The position numbers were made by a program, and so were the translations under genes. From positions 1-52,683 of the forward strand of contig JAFNVC010000015.1 of NCBI GenBank assembly GCA_017379935.1: 52,683 nucleotides of DNA, given 5' to 3'. The notes beneath the pieces were generated by a model. That model was given only the letters and a program-made list of their open reading frames with translations, made no database searches and had not been told where the DNA came from. Source of the DNA: Clostridia bacterium. Its GTDB lineage: Bacteria > Bacillota > Clostridia > Oscillospirales > Acutalibacteraceae. Below, piece by piece: positions 21,020-29,711 of this stretch (position 1 is the stretch's first letter; each line of letters begins with the position of its first letter).

Positions 21020-22915
21020 TCATACCTCCATTATTATTGAAAGTATCATCGGGCTGCGCTTTGTACGCTCGTACATAAGGCGCGAAACCTCATCCCTTAC
21101 TGAAGATTTGATTGAATTCCAGTCGCGGATATTATTGTTGATGCAGTTCTCAATCGCATAGCGTGCAACCTCGCGTGCATCATCGATAAGCTCCTCGGAT
21201 TCCTTGACATAAACAAAGCCTCTCGTGAGTATATCGGGGCCAGCAACGATATAGCCCGAATAGCTGTCAATCGAAGCGGCTACCACGATAAGACCGTCCT
21301 CGGCAAGGCGCTTTCTGTCGCGGAGAACGACGTTACCGACGTCACCGACACCTGAGCCGTCAACAAAAATCTGACCCGACTCGATATTTTCGGCTTTCTT
21401 TATGCCGTTTTCGGAAACCTCTATCTGTACACCGTTATCCGCGATGAAGATATTTTCGCTCTTTATGCCCATACTCTCGGCAAGCTGTGCGTGCTTTCTG
21501 AGATGCTTCTGCTCACCGTGAACGGGGATGAAATATTTCGGCTTGATGATACCCATCATCAGCTTGAGCTCTTCCTGACAGGCGTGACCCGAAACGTGGA
21601 TGCCGTTGGTTTTTTCATATATAACATCGGCGCCGAGCTTGAGAAGCTCGTTGATAACCTTGCCGATCGTTTTCTCGTTACCCGGAATGGGAGTTGCGGA
21701 AATAATGACACAGTCATTAGGTCCGACAGCAACCTTCTTATGACCGGAAAAAGCCATTCTTGAAAGTGCAGACATCGGCTCGCCCTGACTGCCCGTAGTG
21801 ACAAGCACCATTTTTTCCGCAGGATATTTATTGATAAGGTCAAGGCTGACGAGAGTGTTTTCAGGGATTTTCAGATAACCGAGCTCGCTGCCGATCGCAA
21901 CAACGTTTTCAAGGCTTCTGCCCGAGAGAGCAACCTTTCTGCCCATTGCGTGAGCCTCGTCGATAATCTGCTGAACGCGGTGGACGTTCGACGCAAAGGT
22001 TGCGATTATAATACGTCTGTCCCCTGCACGCTCGAAGAGAGTGTGGAGGGATTCGCCGACCTTCTTTTCACTTTCGGTATAGCCCGGACGCTCGGCATTC
22101 GTTGAGTCTGAAAGCATACACAGCACGCCTTTTGAGCCGAGCTCGGAGAAGCGGTTGAGGTCAATCATATCGCCGTCAATCGGAGTGCTGTCGATTTTGA
22201 AATCGCCCGTCTGGATGATTGTACCCGCGCCGCAGGTAATTGCATACGAGAGCGAATCGGGAATCGAATGGTTGACGTGGATAGCCTCAACCTGAAATTC
22301 GCCGAGTCCGATAACGTCACCCGGCTGAATGACATTGAGCTTGACCGCACCGAGAAGATGATGCTCCTCGAGCTTACCCTCGATAAGTCCGATTGTAAGA
22401 CGCGTACCGTAAACAGGCACGTTGACGGTTTTAAGCATATATGCAAGACCGCCGATATGATCCTCGTGTCCGTGAGTGATGACGATACCCTTTATCTTTT
22501 CCGCATTCTTTTCAAGATAGCTGAAATCGGGAATAACAAGGTCAACACCGAGCATGTCGGGATCAGGGAAGGCAAGACCGCAGTCAACGAGGATGATATC
22601 GTTTCCGTACTCGTAGACGGTGATATTCTTGCCGATTTCGTTAAGTCCGCCGAGGAAGCCGATCTTAACGGGCTTGACCTCTTTAGGCTTATTGAAATGC
22701 TTGTTATTCCTGTAATTCTGCTTTTTGCCCTTCTGATTTCTTTTCTGAGCATTCTGCTTTTTGAACGCATTCTGTTTCTTATTCTGATTTGTTTTTTCAT
22801 TCTGCTTCTGAGCCTTGCTTTTTGACATTGAAGGCTTGCTGAAGCGCTTGTTCTGCTTCGTCTGCTTCTTCTGTGCAGACTTCTGACCGTTTTCGGTCTT
22901 TTCTTTGTTTGGCAT
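21020..22915 (-). CDS. rnj: Ribonuclease J with long basic N-terminal extension
   Basis: RNase J is a metallo-beta-lactamase/beta-CASP nuclease with 5'-3' exo- and endonuclease activity in mRNA decay and rRNA maturation. Core motifs are intact: THGHEDHIGG (148-156), NHSIPDS, TGDFKID, SDSTNAERPG, and PVHGEQKHL in the C-terminal half. The first 80 or so residues are an extension made almost only of K, N, Q and a few R, S and A, absent from the Bacillus proteins. It is probably disordered and may bind RNA or ribosomes (inference). ATG at 22915 has weak GGAG-like sequence upstream (GAGAAAAAG). It is the first gene of the rnj-gdpP-rplI-dnaB-tilS-hpt-ftsH series. Confidence 0.95.
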   Translation of the reverse strand: MPNKEKTENGQKSAQKKQTKQNKRFSKPSMSKSKAQKQNEKTNQNKKQNAFKKQNAQKRNQKGKKQNYRNNKHFNKPKEVKPVKIGFLGGLNEIGKNITVYEYGNDIILVDCGLAFPDPDMLGVDLVIPDFSYLEKNAEKIKGIVITHGHEDHIGGLAYMLKTVNVPVYGTRLTIGLIEGKLEEHHLLGAVKLNVIQPGDVIGLGEFQVEAIHVNHSIPDSLSYAITCGAGTIIQTGDFKIDSTPIDGDMIDLNRFSELGSKGVLCMLSDSTNAERPGYTESEKKVGESLHTLFERAGDRRIIIATFASNVHRVQQIIDEAHAMGRKVALSGRSLENVVAIGSELGYLKIPENTLVSLDLINKYPAEKMVLVTTGSQGEPMSALSRMAFSGHKKVAVGPNDCVIISATPIPGNEKTIGKVINELLKLGADVIYEKTNGIHVSGHACQEELKLMMGIIKPKYFIPVHGEQKHLRKHAQLAESMGIKSENIFIADNGVQIEVSENGIKKAENIESGQIFVDGSGVGDVGNVVLRDRKRLAEDGLIVVAASIDSYSGYIVAGPDILTRGFVYVKESEELIDDAREVARYAIENCINNNIRDWNSIKSSVRDEVSRLMYERTKRSPMILSIIMEV

Positions 22916-23025
22916 TAAACACTTTTTCTCCTATTCTTAGATTTGCCGATGATATGTAAAGCTGAATTGTTTTTATATCTGTTAAAAAGATGATACTTTT
23001 CCATTTTCGATTCTATAACTAGTAT

Positions 23026-23054
23026 ATAATACTATTAAAGGGCAGAATTGTCAA
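23026..23054 (-). promoter_or_regulatory. Promoter of the rnj operon
   Basis: Minus strand: consensus TTGACA (23054-23049), a 17-nt spacer and TATTAT (23031-23026). The leader to the ATG at 22915 would be about 105 nt. Confidence 0.78.
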
Positions 23055-23166
23055 CTGCCTGAAATATTATTGGAAGAAAAGTTTTGTGATAATCATTGTT
23101 TTTGATTTTGTATTGTGATAAAATACTCCGGAAGGATTACACAATCCGCATTACAGGAGGCAAGTC

Positions 23167-23886
23167 ATGTTTGAAAATATTTCAGAAGGACTATTTATGC
23201 TCGGCGCATCCGGATATCTTTATATCGTCCCCGTTCTCAGATTTTTCGCAACCCTACTGATGCTGATATCCACCTATAAGGTTCTGAAGGTCCGTCAGGA
23301 CTCTCACAAAGGTCAATGGCTTTTAGGAGTCATTGTATTTCCCATTTTGGGCAGAATTGCGTATGAGATTTACCGCAGATACATGGAAAAGAAAGAGCAT
23401 CCGAAGGTGAAAGGCAGCACTTCACTTATGGTTGTGTCTTTATTTATCCGATTTATTGCCGTCATACTGCTCGTTTCTTCTTTCATCTCAATGGGTGCAG
23501 GCTTTATCAGAGGAGAGATTACAGGAGAGTGGGTCTCGACCTATTACGACCTCAAGGGAAATCAATACAGCGATGTTTATGACGTTCCTTTCTATGACAA
23601 AGAAGGAAACCGATACACTTACGAGCCGGAATGGTTCACCTCAGGTACTTACACAGACCAGAAAGGTAATAAGTTGGACGGGGATTACGCTTATATAGAT
23701 GAGAACGGATATTTTTATTACGATAAAAACAATACTTTGAAGCCGCATAACGATTCGTATGATTACTACACCGACGGCGAAAATTTATATTATTCGCTGT
23801 TCTTCCATGTATATTGGGAGGAAAACGGTGAGATGTATGCTTTCGGTTCAAAGTATGATTATAAGCTGTTCGATTTTGATGAATAA
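23167..23886 (+). CDS. Membrane protein with PLDc_N-like domain and tyrosine-rich tail
   Basis: I recognise no named family for the whole 239-residue protein. The N-terminal part has two hydrophobic segments (about 15-35 and 45-60). The second contains the [21 protein letters not shown] pattern seen in the PLDc_N domain of cardiolipin-synthase-like and regulator membrane proteins. A third membrane segment at about 88-112 follows a basic loop. The rest is soluble and built of short aromatic, Tyr/Asp/Gly-rich repeats of the type [24 protein letters not shown] and [11 protein letters not shown], resembling WG- or KWG-like repeat units, probably outside the cell. AGGAGG precedes the ATG. RNase HI follows after 17 bp. 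Confidence 0.6.
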   Translation: MFENISEGLFMLGASGYLYIVPVLRFFATLLMLISTYKVLKVRQDSHKGQWLLGVIVFPILGRIAYEIYRRYMEKKEHPKVKGSTSLMVVSLFIRFIAVILLVSSFISMGAGFIRGEITGEWVSTYYDLKGNQYSDVYDVPFYDKEGNRYTYEPEWFTSGTYTDQKGNKLDGDYAYIDENGYFYYDKNNTLKPHNDSYDYYTDGENLYYSLFFHVYWEENGEMYAFGSKYDYKLFDFDE

Positions 23887-23903
23887 CTGACCATGGAGGA
23901 AAT

Positions 23904-24344
23904 ATGAAACACGTTGACATATTCACCGACGGTGCGTGCTCGGGTAATCCCGGCCCGGGCGGTTGGGGTGCAATTTTAAGATATAAGGGTACGGATAAGT
24001 GCATCAGCGGCGGAGAGGCCGAAACAACCAACAACCGAATGGAGCTTTCTGCTGTTATCGAAGCGATGAAGCTGCTTAAGGAGCCGTGCGAGGTTACGCT
24101 CTGGACGGATTCAAAATACGTCGCAGACGGACTCGGCAAGGGCTGGGCGGCAGGCTGGAAGAAAAACGGCTGGCGCAAGGCTGACAAAAAGCCTGCACTC
24201 AATCCCGACCTCTGGGACGAGCTGCTCGGGCTGTACGAGAAGCACAGCGTTACGATACAGTGGATAAAGGGACACGCTTCGCACCCCGAAAACGAGAAAT
24301 GCGACCAAATGGCGGTCGCCGAGTCACAGAAATTTCGGAAATAA
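23904..24344 (+). CDS. rnhA: Ribonuclease HI
   Basis: RNase HI removes the RNA strand of RNA-DNA hybrids (R-loops, primers). At 146 residues it is a complete bacterial-type enzyme. The start [17 protein letters not shown] gives the first catalytic Asp (D9). RMEL has E47, [10 protein letters not shown] has D69, and [13 protein letters not shown] has H124 and D134; the basic handle region ([16 protein letters not shown]) is also present. GGAGG lies before the ATG. It is the second gene of a short operon, ended by a strong terminator at 24357-24384. Confidence 0.97.
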   Translation: MKHVDIFTDGACSGNPGPGGWGAILRYKGTDKCISGGEAETTNNRMELSAVIEAMKLLKEPCEVTLWTDSKYVADGLGKGWAAGWKKNGWRKADKKPALNPDLWDELLGLYEKHSVTIQWIKGHASHPENEKCDQMAVAESQKFRK

Positions 24345-24356
24345 ATACAAATTCTG

Positions 24357-24384
24357 CAAGGACGGTTTTCCGTCCTTGTTTTTT
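24357..24384 (+). terminator. Terminator after rnhA
   Basis: A 9-bp stem CAAGGACGG/CCGTCCTTG with a TTTT loop is followed by six T. Confidence 0.9.
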
Positions 24385-24396
24385 ATTGGAATGATG

Positions 24397-24649
24397 TCGA
24401 TAAATTGGAAGTTTGTCGATATCTTTTTAATTTTAAAACAAACTAAAGACAAGCAACCTTCTCTGAAAGGGAAGGTGCCCGACAGGGCGGATGGGTGGAG
24501 CGTCAACGACCAAAAAGTTCTTTGATTTATCTTGCTTCCCTCGTTGCTTCGCACACCCCTTTGTCGCTATGCGACATTTCCCCTTTCAGGGGAAACTGCT
24601 CAAAGTTGGCAACAGCAAAAACAAAACATCCCTACAAATTAAAATTTGT
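24397..24649. repeat. Intergenic hairpin-rich repeat, copy 2 (fills most of 24385-24776)
   Basis: It opens with TCGATAAATTGGAAGTTTGTCGA at 24397-24419, one base different from copy 1 at 4511-4533. It closes with ACAAATTAAAATTTGT at 24634-24649, as in copies 1 and 3. Between them are short GC-rich inverted repeats (CCTTC..GAAGG, CCCCT..AGGGG) but little other identity to copy 1. No gene is supported here. The remaining 127 bases up to the operon promoter are AT-rich and unremarkable. Confidence 0.72.
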
Positions 24650-24776
24650 TACTCAAAAGTTCGTTGCTTCAGCGGTTTAAAATAACAAATTGTATGATTT
24701 GTATAAAATAAATCTAATTTATTGGGCAGTAATGTAATTTTTTTAGTTTTTTGTGCCAAAAAGTGTGTGAATTTGT

Positions 24777-24805
24777 TTGACTTTTATAATTAGTTTTGTT
24801 AAAAT
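24777..24805 (+). promoter_or_regulatory. Promoter of the SCP2/aminotransferase/transketolase operon
   Basis: TTGACT (24777-24782), a 17-nt spacer and TAAAAT (24800-24805). The next strong signal is AAGGAGG before the TTG start at 24857. Confidence 0.7.
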
Positions 24806-24856
24806 AAAATGGCAAATATATTAGTGTATTATTTACACTATAAGGAGGAATACATT

Positions 24857-25615
24857 TTGACAGATGTAAAAACCCTGGCGTACATAAATATGTATGCTAT
24901 TTTAGGCTCACTTGAGAATCTGTGCGAGCTTGACCCGAAGGCAAGCGCACTCATCGCTGACAGAAAGCCTATTTCTATCGGTCTCGAAGTCAAGGACGGC
25001 CCGTCTGCTACGATTACCTTCAAAAACGGCAAGTGCCGTATGGAACAGGGTATCGGCGAATGCGACATCAAGCTCCCCTTCTCTTCATGCGAAAAGTTCA
25101 ACGGTATGATTGACGGTACTGTCACTCCTATCCCCTCAAAGGGCTTTATCCACATCAAGTTCCTTTTGGACACATTCACAAAGCTTACGGATATGCTTTC
25201 TGCTTACATGCGTCCTACAGAAGAGGATCTTCAGGATGAGGAGTTCTTCAGAATCAGCACCTGTCTTCTTTTCTACACAATCTCTGTTGCAATCTCTCAG
25301 ATCGGCAACCACGACGAAATCGGCAAGTTCTCTGCTGACCACATCGTTGACGGTGACATCAAGATGTCTATCAAGGGCGGTCCCGCTTCAACAGTACGCG
25401 CAAAGAACGGTCACCTCATCACAATCAAGCAGGCTCCCGATGAGCCGCGTGCTATTATGGAATTCGGCAGCATGAAGCTCGCTCACGACCTCTTCGACGG
25501 CAAGGTTAACGCTGTTGCTCAGATCGGTGAAGGCACAATTGCTATGCACGGTATGATCAATATGATCGATAACCTCAACCGTATTCTTGACAGAGTTGCA
25601 CTTTATCTTGCTTAA
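24857..25615 (+). CDS. Tandem SCP2-like protein A
   Basis: This 252-residue soluble protein has no signal peptide. Its C-terminal half resembles the sterol carrier protein 2 fold: strand-rich ASTVRAKNGHLITIKQAP, then AIMEFGSMKLAHDLFDGKVNAVAQIGEGTIAMHG and a last helix. The N-terminal half repeats the same pattern (ATITFKNGKCRMEQG through DGTVTPIPSKGFIHIKF), so I read it as two SCP2-like domains joined by a helical linker. SCP2 domains bind lipids or other hydrophobic ligands; the ligand here is unknown. The start is TTG, because AAGGAGG ends 8 nt before it, while the first in-frame ATG lies upstream of the ribosome binding site. Codon use is very biased (GCT, AAG, CTC, GAC). It shares its design with the gene at 28850-29653. 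Confidence 0.68.
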   Translation: MTDVKTLAYINMYAILGSLENLCELDPKASALIADRKPISIGLEVKDGPSATITFKNGKCRMEQGIGECDIKLPFSSCEKFNGMIDGTVTPIPSKGFIHIKFLLDTFTKLTDMLSAYMRPTEEDLQDEEFFRISTCLLFYTISVAISQIGNHDEIGKFSADHIVDGDIKMSIKGGPASTVRAKNGHLITIKQAPDEPRAIMEFGSMKLAHDLFDGKVNAVAQIGEGTIAMHGMINMIDNLNRILDRVALYLA

Positions 25616-25629
25616 GGGAGGAAACAATA

Positions 25630-26895
25630 ATGGCTAATTTTAAAGTTAATCAGTACGACAAAAGCCGTGAGCTTTTCCAGCGTGCTACAAAAGTAATCCC
25701 TTCAGGTGTTTACGGCCATCTCGGCCCTGCTGAAGGTAACTTCATCCCCGTAAGCGCATGGCCCTTCTTCTCAGAGAAGGCTAAGGGTGCATATTTCTGG
25801 GACGTTGACGGTAACAAGTTCATCGACTATATGTGCGCATACGGTCCGAACATCCTCGGCTACAACGATCCCGATGTTGACAAGGCTGCTATGGAGCAGG
25901 CTAAACTCGGCAACTGCACAACCTCACCCTCATACAAGATGGTTGAGCTTGCAGAGCTTATGGTTGACACTGTAAAGACTGCTGACTGGGCATTCTTTGC
26001 AAAGAACGGTAACGATACAACACAGCTCGCTATCATGGCTGCACGTAACGCTACTCACAGAAAAAAGATCATCTTCGTTAACGGCTTCTATCACGGTGTT
26101 TCCGCTGTTGTTCAGAAGATCGACTACCCCGGTGTTCTTCCCGAGGACGTTGCAAACAACCTCTACGTTGACTGGAACGACTTTGACGCTCTCGAGAAGC
26201 TCGTTGCTGAGAACGAGGGCGAAATCGCTGCTTTCATTTCAACACCCTACCTTCACGGTAACTACTTCGACAACGTAACTCCTGCTGACGGCTATTGGCA
26301 GAAGGTCCGTAAGCTCTGTACAGAGAAGGGTATCGTTCTCATCGTAGACGACGTTCGCTGCGGCTTCCGTCTTGACCTTGCAGGCTCTGACGCATACTAC
26401 GGCTTCGAGGCTGACCTCATCTGCTTCTGTAAGGCTATCGCTAACGGCTGGAACATCTCCTGCCTCTGCGGTAAGGAATTCCTTCGTGACGCAGTTTCCG
26501 GTATGTCATACACAGGCTCCTACTGGATGAGCGCAGTCCCCTTCGCAGCTGCTATTGCTAACATCAACAAGATGAAGGAGCTCAACCTTCCCGCAGTTCT
26601 CCGTGAAAAGAGCGTTAAGCTCCTCGACGGTCTTAAGGCTGCAGGTGCTAACAACGGCTTTGACCTTGTCTGCTCAGGTGAGCCCGCACTCTTCTATATG
26701 CGCATAGCTAACGACAACTCAATGATGCTTCATCAGGAATGGATTGCTGAATGTGTCAAGAGAGGTATCTTCTTCTCGAGCCATCACAACCACTTCATGA
26801 ACTATGCAGTATCAGATGCTGATATCAAGCACACAATAGAGGTTGCTGACGAGGCATTCAAGATCGTTAAGAAAGCACATCCCGAGGCATTTTGA
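25630..26895 (+). CDS. Class III aminotransferase, glutamate-1-semialdehyde aminomutase-like
   Basis: This 421-residue fold-type I PLP enzyme is related to HemL and class III aminotransferases. It shows WDVDGNKFIDYMCAYGPNILGYNDP, GFYHG at 152-156, the PLP-ring Asp in VLIVDDVRCGFR (D240-D241) and the Schiff-base lysine in ICFCKAIANG (K268). Two usual motifs differ from HemL: the phosphate loop is KNGNDTT instead of SGTEA, and DEV is DDV. The KNGxD form occurs in HemL-like enzymes of surface-sugar clusters, as far as I recall, so a role in haem synthesis is unlikely, and no other hem gene is near. The operon pairs it with a transketolase, which suggests amination of a sugar-like keto or aldehyde compound (inference). 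Confidence 0.85.
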   Translation: MANFKVNQYDKSRELFQRATKVIPSGVYGHLGPAEGNFIPVSAWPFFSEKAKGAYFWDVDGNKFIDYMCAYGPNILGYNDPDVDKAAMEQAKLGNCTTSPSYKMVELAELMVDTVKTADWAFFAKNGNDTTQLAIMAARNATHRKKIIFVNGFYHGVSAVVQKIDYPGVLPEDVANNLYVDWNDFDALEKLVAENEGEIAAFISTPYLHGNYFDNVTPADGYWQKVRKLCTEKGIVLIVDDVRCGFRLDLAGSDAYYGFEADLICFCKAIANGWNISCLCGKEFLRDAVSGMSYTGSYWMSAVPFAAAIANINKMKELNLPAVLREKSVKLLDGLKAAGANNGFDLVCSGEPALFYMRIANDNSMMLHQEWIAECVKRGIFFSSHHNHFMNYAVSDADIKHTIEVADEAFKIVKKAHPEAF

Positions 26896-26938
26896 TTTAA
26901 CAAATCATTATATAAATAATATTTAGGAGGAAGTACCT

Positions 26939-27808
26939 ATGGCATTAACCAAGACAGAATGGTTAGCTCTTGAAAAAAAGGCTCACGAGCTCCGCAGACT
27001 TTGCCTTGACACCACTTTCTGGGCAGGCAGCGGTCACATCGGCGGCGGTATGAGCGTTATGGACATGATGACCATTCTCTATCACAAGTACCTCAACATC
27101 AAGGTTGACGATCCCAACTGGGAGGACAGAGACCGTTTCATCCTTTCAAAGGGTCATTCGGGTATTGCTTACGCTCCCGTTCTTGTTGACAAGGGCTTCA
27201 ACGATCCCGAGCAGCTCAAGACATTTAACCTCACAAACTCAAAGATGGGTATCCACCTTGACTCAAATAAGGTTATCGGCGTTGACGCTTCAACAGGCTC
27301 ACTCGGCCACGGCCTTTCAATCGCTCTTGGTACAGCTCTTGCTGCACGAGTTCTCGGCAAGGATTACAAGACATACTGTATCCTCGGCGACGGCGAATGC
27401 GACGAGGGTTCAAACTGGGAAGCAGCTATGGCTATCAACGCTTTCAAGGCTACAAACGTTATCTCCTTCGTTGACCGTAACAAGTGTATGATCGACGGAC
27501 GTACAGAGGACGTTATGCCCCTTGAGCCCTTCTGCGACAAGTGGCGCGCATTCGGCTTCCACGTAATCGAGGTTGACGGTCATAACCTCAACGAGCTTTC
27601 AGAGGCTATCGATTACGCTCTCGGCGAGCCCGATGCACCCGTTATGATCGTTGCTAACACCGTTAAGGGCGAAGGCATCGACTTTATGGCTGACGATTAC
27701 CACTGGCATTACGGTGCTATCGACGCTGAAAAATATGAGCTCGCTAAGAAGAGCCTTGAAAACTATTACGAGAAGCGTAAAGCTCGTGCAGAAAAGGAGG
27801 GCATCTAA
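26939..27808 (+). CDS. Transketolase, N-terminal (TPP-binding) subunit
   Basis: This is the first half of a split transketolase, 289 residues. It carries SGHIGGGMSVMD, KGHSGIAYAPVL with a substrate-channel His, STGSLGHGLS, and the thiamine diphosphate and Mg motif GDGECDEGSNWEAA at 150-163, then FVDRNK. Split transketolases are common in Clostridia and can be the main pentose phosphate enzyme, transferring two-carbon ketol units. The next gene, 2 nt on, is the C-terminal half, so the two form one heteromeric enzyme. AGGAGG lies before the ATG, and there is a 43-bp gap after the aminotransferase. Strong codon bias points to high expression. Confidence 0.95.
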   Translation: MALTKTEWLALEKKAHELRRLCLDTTFWAGSGHIGGGMSVMDMMTILYHKYLNIKVDDPNWEDRDRFILSKGHSGIAYAPVLVDKGFNDPEQLKTFNLTNSKMGIHLDSNKVIGVDASTGSLGHGLSIALGTALAARVLGKDYKTYCILGDGECDEGSNWEAAMAINAFKATNVISFVDRNKCMIDGRTEDVMPLEPFCDKWRAFGFHVIEVDGHNLNELSEAIDYALGEPDAPVMIVANTVKGEGIDFMADDYHWHYGAIDAEKYELAKKSLENYYEKRKARAEKEGI

Positions 27809-27810
27809 TT

Positions 27811-28830
27811 ATGGCAGGTGGACTTACATATACAGCTCTTGAATCTACTGAGCTTTCTACTGCTGAAATTTACGGCCAGACTCTTGTTGAGCTCGGTCGT
27901 GAGCATAAGGAAATCGTTGGTCTTACAGCTGACCTCGGCGGTTCAACAAAAATCGGTGTTTTCGGTAAGGAATTCCCCGACCGTTTCTTCAACGTAGGTA
28001 TTGCTGAGCAGAACATGTTCGGTATCGCTGCAGGTATGGCAAAGGCCGGCCTTGTTCCCTTTGTTTCTACCTTCTCAATCTTTGCTGCTCTTCGTTCTGC
28101 TGACCAGATTCACACAGATATCTGCTACCAGAACGTAAACGCAAAGATCATCGCTACACATTCAGGTACATCCTTCGGCCAGGCAGGTTCAACTCACCAC
28201 GCAATCTGCGATATGGCTGTTATCCGTTCAATGCCTAACATCACACTCATCTGCCCCGCAGACGGTGTTGAGACAGCTGAGGCTGTTCAGGCTGCTTACG
28301 AAAACTTCGGCCCGTACTACATCCGTATCAACCGTGGCTTCGACCGCGTTCTTTACGGTAAGGATTACGGCAAGGAGTATAAGTTTGAGGTTGGTAAGGC
28401 TATCGAGGTTAACCCCGGTACAGATATCACAGTTATCGCTTGCGGTTCATGCGTATATCAGGCTTACCAGGCTGCTAAGTTCCTTGAGAACGCTGACGGA
28501 CTTAAGGTTCGCGTTCTTGATATGCACACAATCAAGCCTCTTGACAAGGAAGCTGTTCTTAAGGCTATCCAGGAAACACGCCGTATCATCACAGTTGAGG
28601 ACCACACAATTCTCGGCGGTCTCGGTTCAGCTGTTGCTGAGGTTATGGCTGAAGCAGGTAAGGGCTGTGCATTCACACGTCTCGGTCTTAACGACCAGTT
28701 CGCACCCATCGGTCTCCACGAGGACATCATGTCTATGCTCGGTATCGACTGTAACGGTATCGTAAACGCTGTCCGTGAGGCTATGAATAAGGACTTCGAA
28801 GAAGACGACGATTGGGACGACGAGGTATAA
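27811..28830 (+). CDS. Transketolase, C-terminal (pyrimidine-binding) subunit
   Basis: This 339-residue subunit supplies the second half of the active site. The catalytic glutamate that activates the thiamine ring is in NVGIAEQNMFGIAAGMA (E66), in the position expected for the Pyr domain. SGTSFGQAGSTHHAICD and the transketolase C-domain (VRVLDMHTIKPLDKEAV, VEDHTILGGLGSAVAE) follow. The sequence lacks the features of 1-deoxyxylulose-5-phosphate synthase, which is a single chain. It has a short acidic tail (EEDDDWDDEV). The gene begins 2 nt after the N-subunit stop, with GGAGG inside that gene's end. Confidence 0.95.
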   Translation: MAGGLTYTALESTELSTAEIYGQTLVELGREHKEIVGLTADLGGSTKIGVFGKEFPDRFFNVGIAEQNMFGIAAGMAKAGLVPFVSTFSIFAALRSADQIHTDICYQNVNAKIIATHSGTSFGQAGSTHHAICDMAVIRSMPNITLICPADGVETAEAVQAAYENFGPYYIRINRGFDRVLYGKDYGKEYKFEVGKAIEVNPGTDITVIACGSCVYQAYQAAKFLENADGLKVRVLDMHTIKPLDKEAVLKAIQETRRIITVEDHTILGGLGSAVAEVMAEAGKGCAFTRLGLNDQFAPIGLHEDIMSMLGIDCNGIVNAVREAMNKDFEEDDDWDDEV

Positions 28831-28849
28831 TTGAAAGGGAGGTCTACTC

Positions 28850-29653
28850 ATGGCAAACGAAGTTTTATTGACCAATAAAATCTTCCTCAATGCTGCTTTA
28901 CCTCTCTTGAAGGTTATAGCAAACGACGTTCCGAGTCTTGCAAAGAAATTCGAGAAGGTTCACTGCATTTATCAGGTAAGTGCTATTGATCCCTCTGCTC
29001 CCGAAGGCAAGTTCGCTACACATTTCACCGTTAATGAGGGTGAATGGAAGGTATGTGCCGATAAGGTTGCTACCAACGCTCACGTTGAGCTCGAATTCAA
29101 GAGCATGGAGCAGATGAATGCCTTCTTCAAGGGCAAGATCGGCCCCTCTACCCTTCCGAAGATGAAGGGTGTGCTCAAGAAGCCCGTAGAGTTTGCGGCA
29201 TTTATGATGGTTCTTCTCAAGATGTCATCATTGCTTACAATCACTCAGGCTCCCGAGGACGAGGAGACACAGAAGCTTGCAGTTAAATGCTTCTTCTATC
29301 TTCTCTCATCAGGTATCAGCCAGCTCAACAAGCACGGCCACGAGGGCGTTCACGACTGGGCATCCAAGAGCCCTGACCGTGTTTATGCATGGGCAGTTGA
29401 CGGCTATCCCGAGGTTTCTGCTTTCCTTCGCGTTAAGGCAGGTAAGACACGTTCGGGCCGCGGCACATATAAGAGAGCTATGCCGTTCTTCACAATGAGA
29501 TTCGACTCACTTCCGAGTGCACTCGGCATTCTTCTTTCAACAGACGATATGCTCGAGTCCACAAAGAGAGGTAAGCTCATTATGGACGGTGCTCCCGAGT
29601 TCGGTGCACAGATCGGTGACTTCATGATGCAGGTCGGCGATTACGCAAAATAA
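28850..29653 (+). CDS. Tandem SCP2-like protein B
   Basis: This 267-residue soluble protein is the last gene of the operon. It follows the layout of protein A at 24857: a strand-rich N-half (FATHFTVNEGEWKVCADKV, then VELEFKSMEQMNAFFKGKIG), a helical middle (FMMVLLKMSSLL, then KCFFYLLSSGISQLN, matching LLFYTISVAISQIG in A), and a second strand-rich half ending in TMRFDSLPSALGILLSTDDMLESTKRGKLIMDGAPEFGAQIGDFMMQVGDYA. That last stretch is close to the SCP2 pattern of a ligand-binding fold. No catalytic motif is visible. A GGGAGG site precedes the ATG by 7-8 nt. Proteins A and B may bind and pass on the same hydrophobic compound, or form a complex (inference). Confidence 0.65.
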   Translation: MANEVLLTNKIFLNAALPLLKVIANDVPSLAKKFEKVHCIYQVSAIDPSAPEGKFATHFTVNEGEWKVCADKVATNAHVELEFKSMEQMNAFFKGKIGPSTLPKMKGVLKKPVEFAAFMMVLLKMSSLLTITQAPEDEETQKLAVKCFFYLLSSGISQLNKHGHEGVHDWASKSPDRVYAWAVDGYPEVSAFLRVKAGKTRSGRGTYKRAMPFFTMRFDSLPSALGILLSTDDMLESTKRGKLIMDGAPEFGAQIGDFMMQVGDYAK

Positions 29654-29664
29654 GAAAAAAGTTA

Positions 29665-29701
29665 AGCGGTATCGGAATTCCGATACCGCTTTGATTTTTT
29701 T
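29665..29701 (+). terminator. Terminator of the five-gene operon
   Basis: An 11-bp perfect stem AGCGGTATCGG/CCGATACCGCT with an AATT loop (29665-29690), then TTGA and seven T. Confidence 0.9.
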
Positions 29702-29711
29702 GACTTTTAAA

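Noticed and set aside
24491-24685. Short plus-strand frames after rnhA
   Set aside because: They lie inside repeat copy 2 and share no protein pattern with the frames of copy 1.
25630-26895. hemL (haem biosynthesis)
   Set aside because: PLP-loop motifs differ and no other hem gene is present; naming it hemL would overstate the evidence.
27811-28830. 1-deoxy-D-xylulose-5-phosphate synthase
   Set aside because: DXS is a single long chain; here two subunits of transketolase type are encoded separately, with transketolase motifs.
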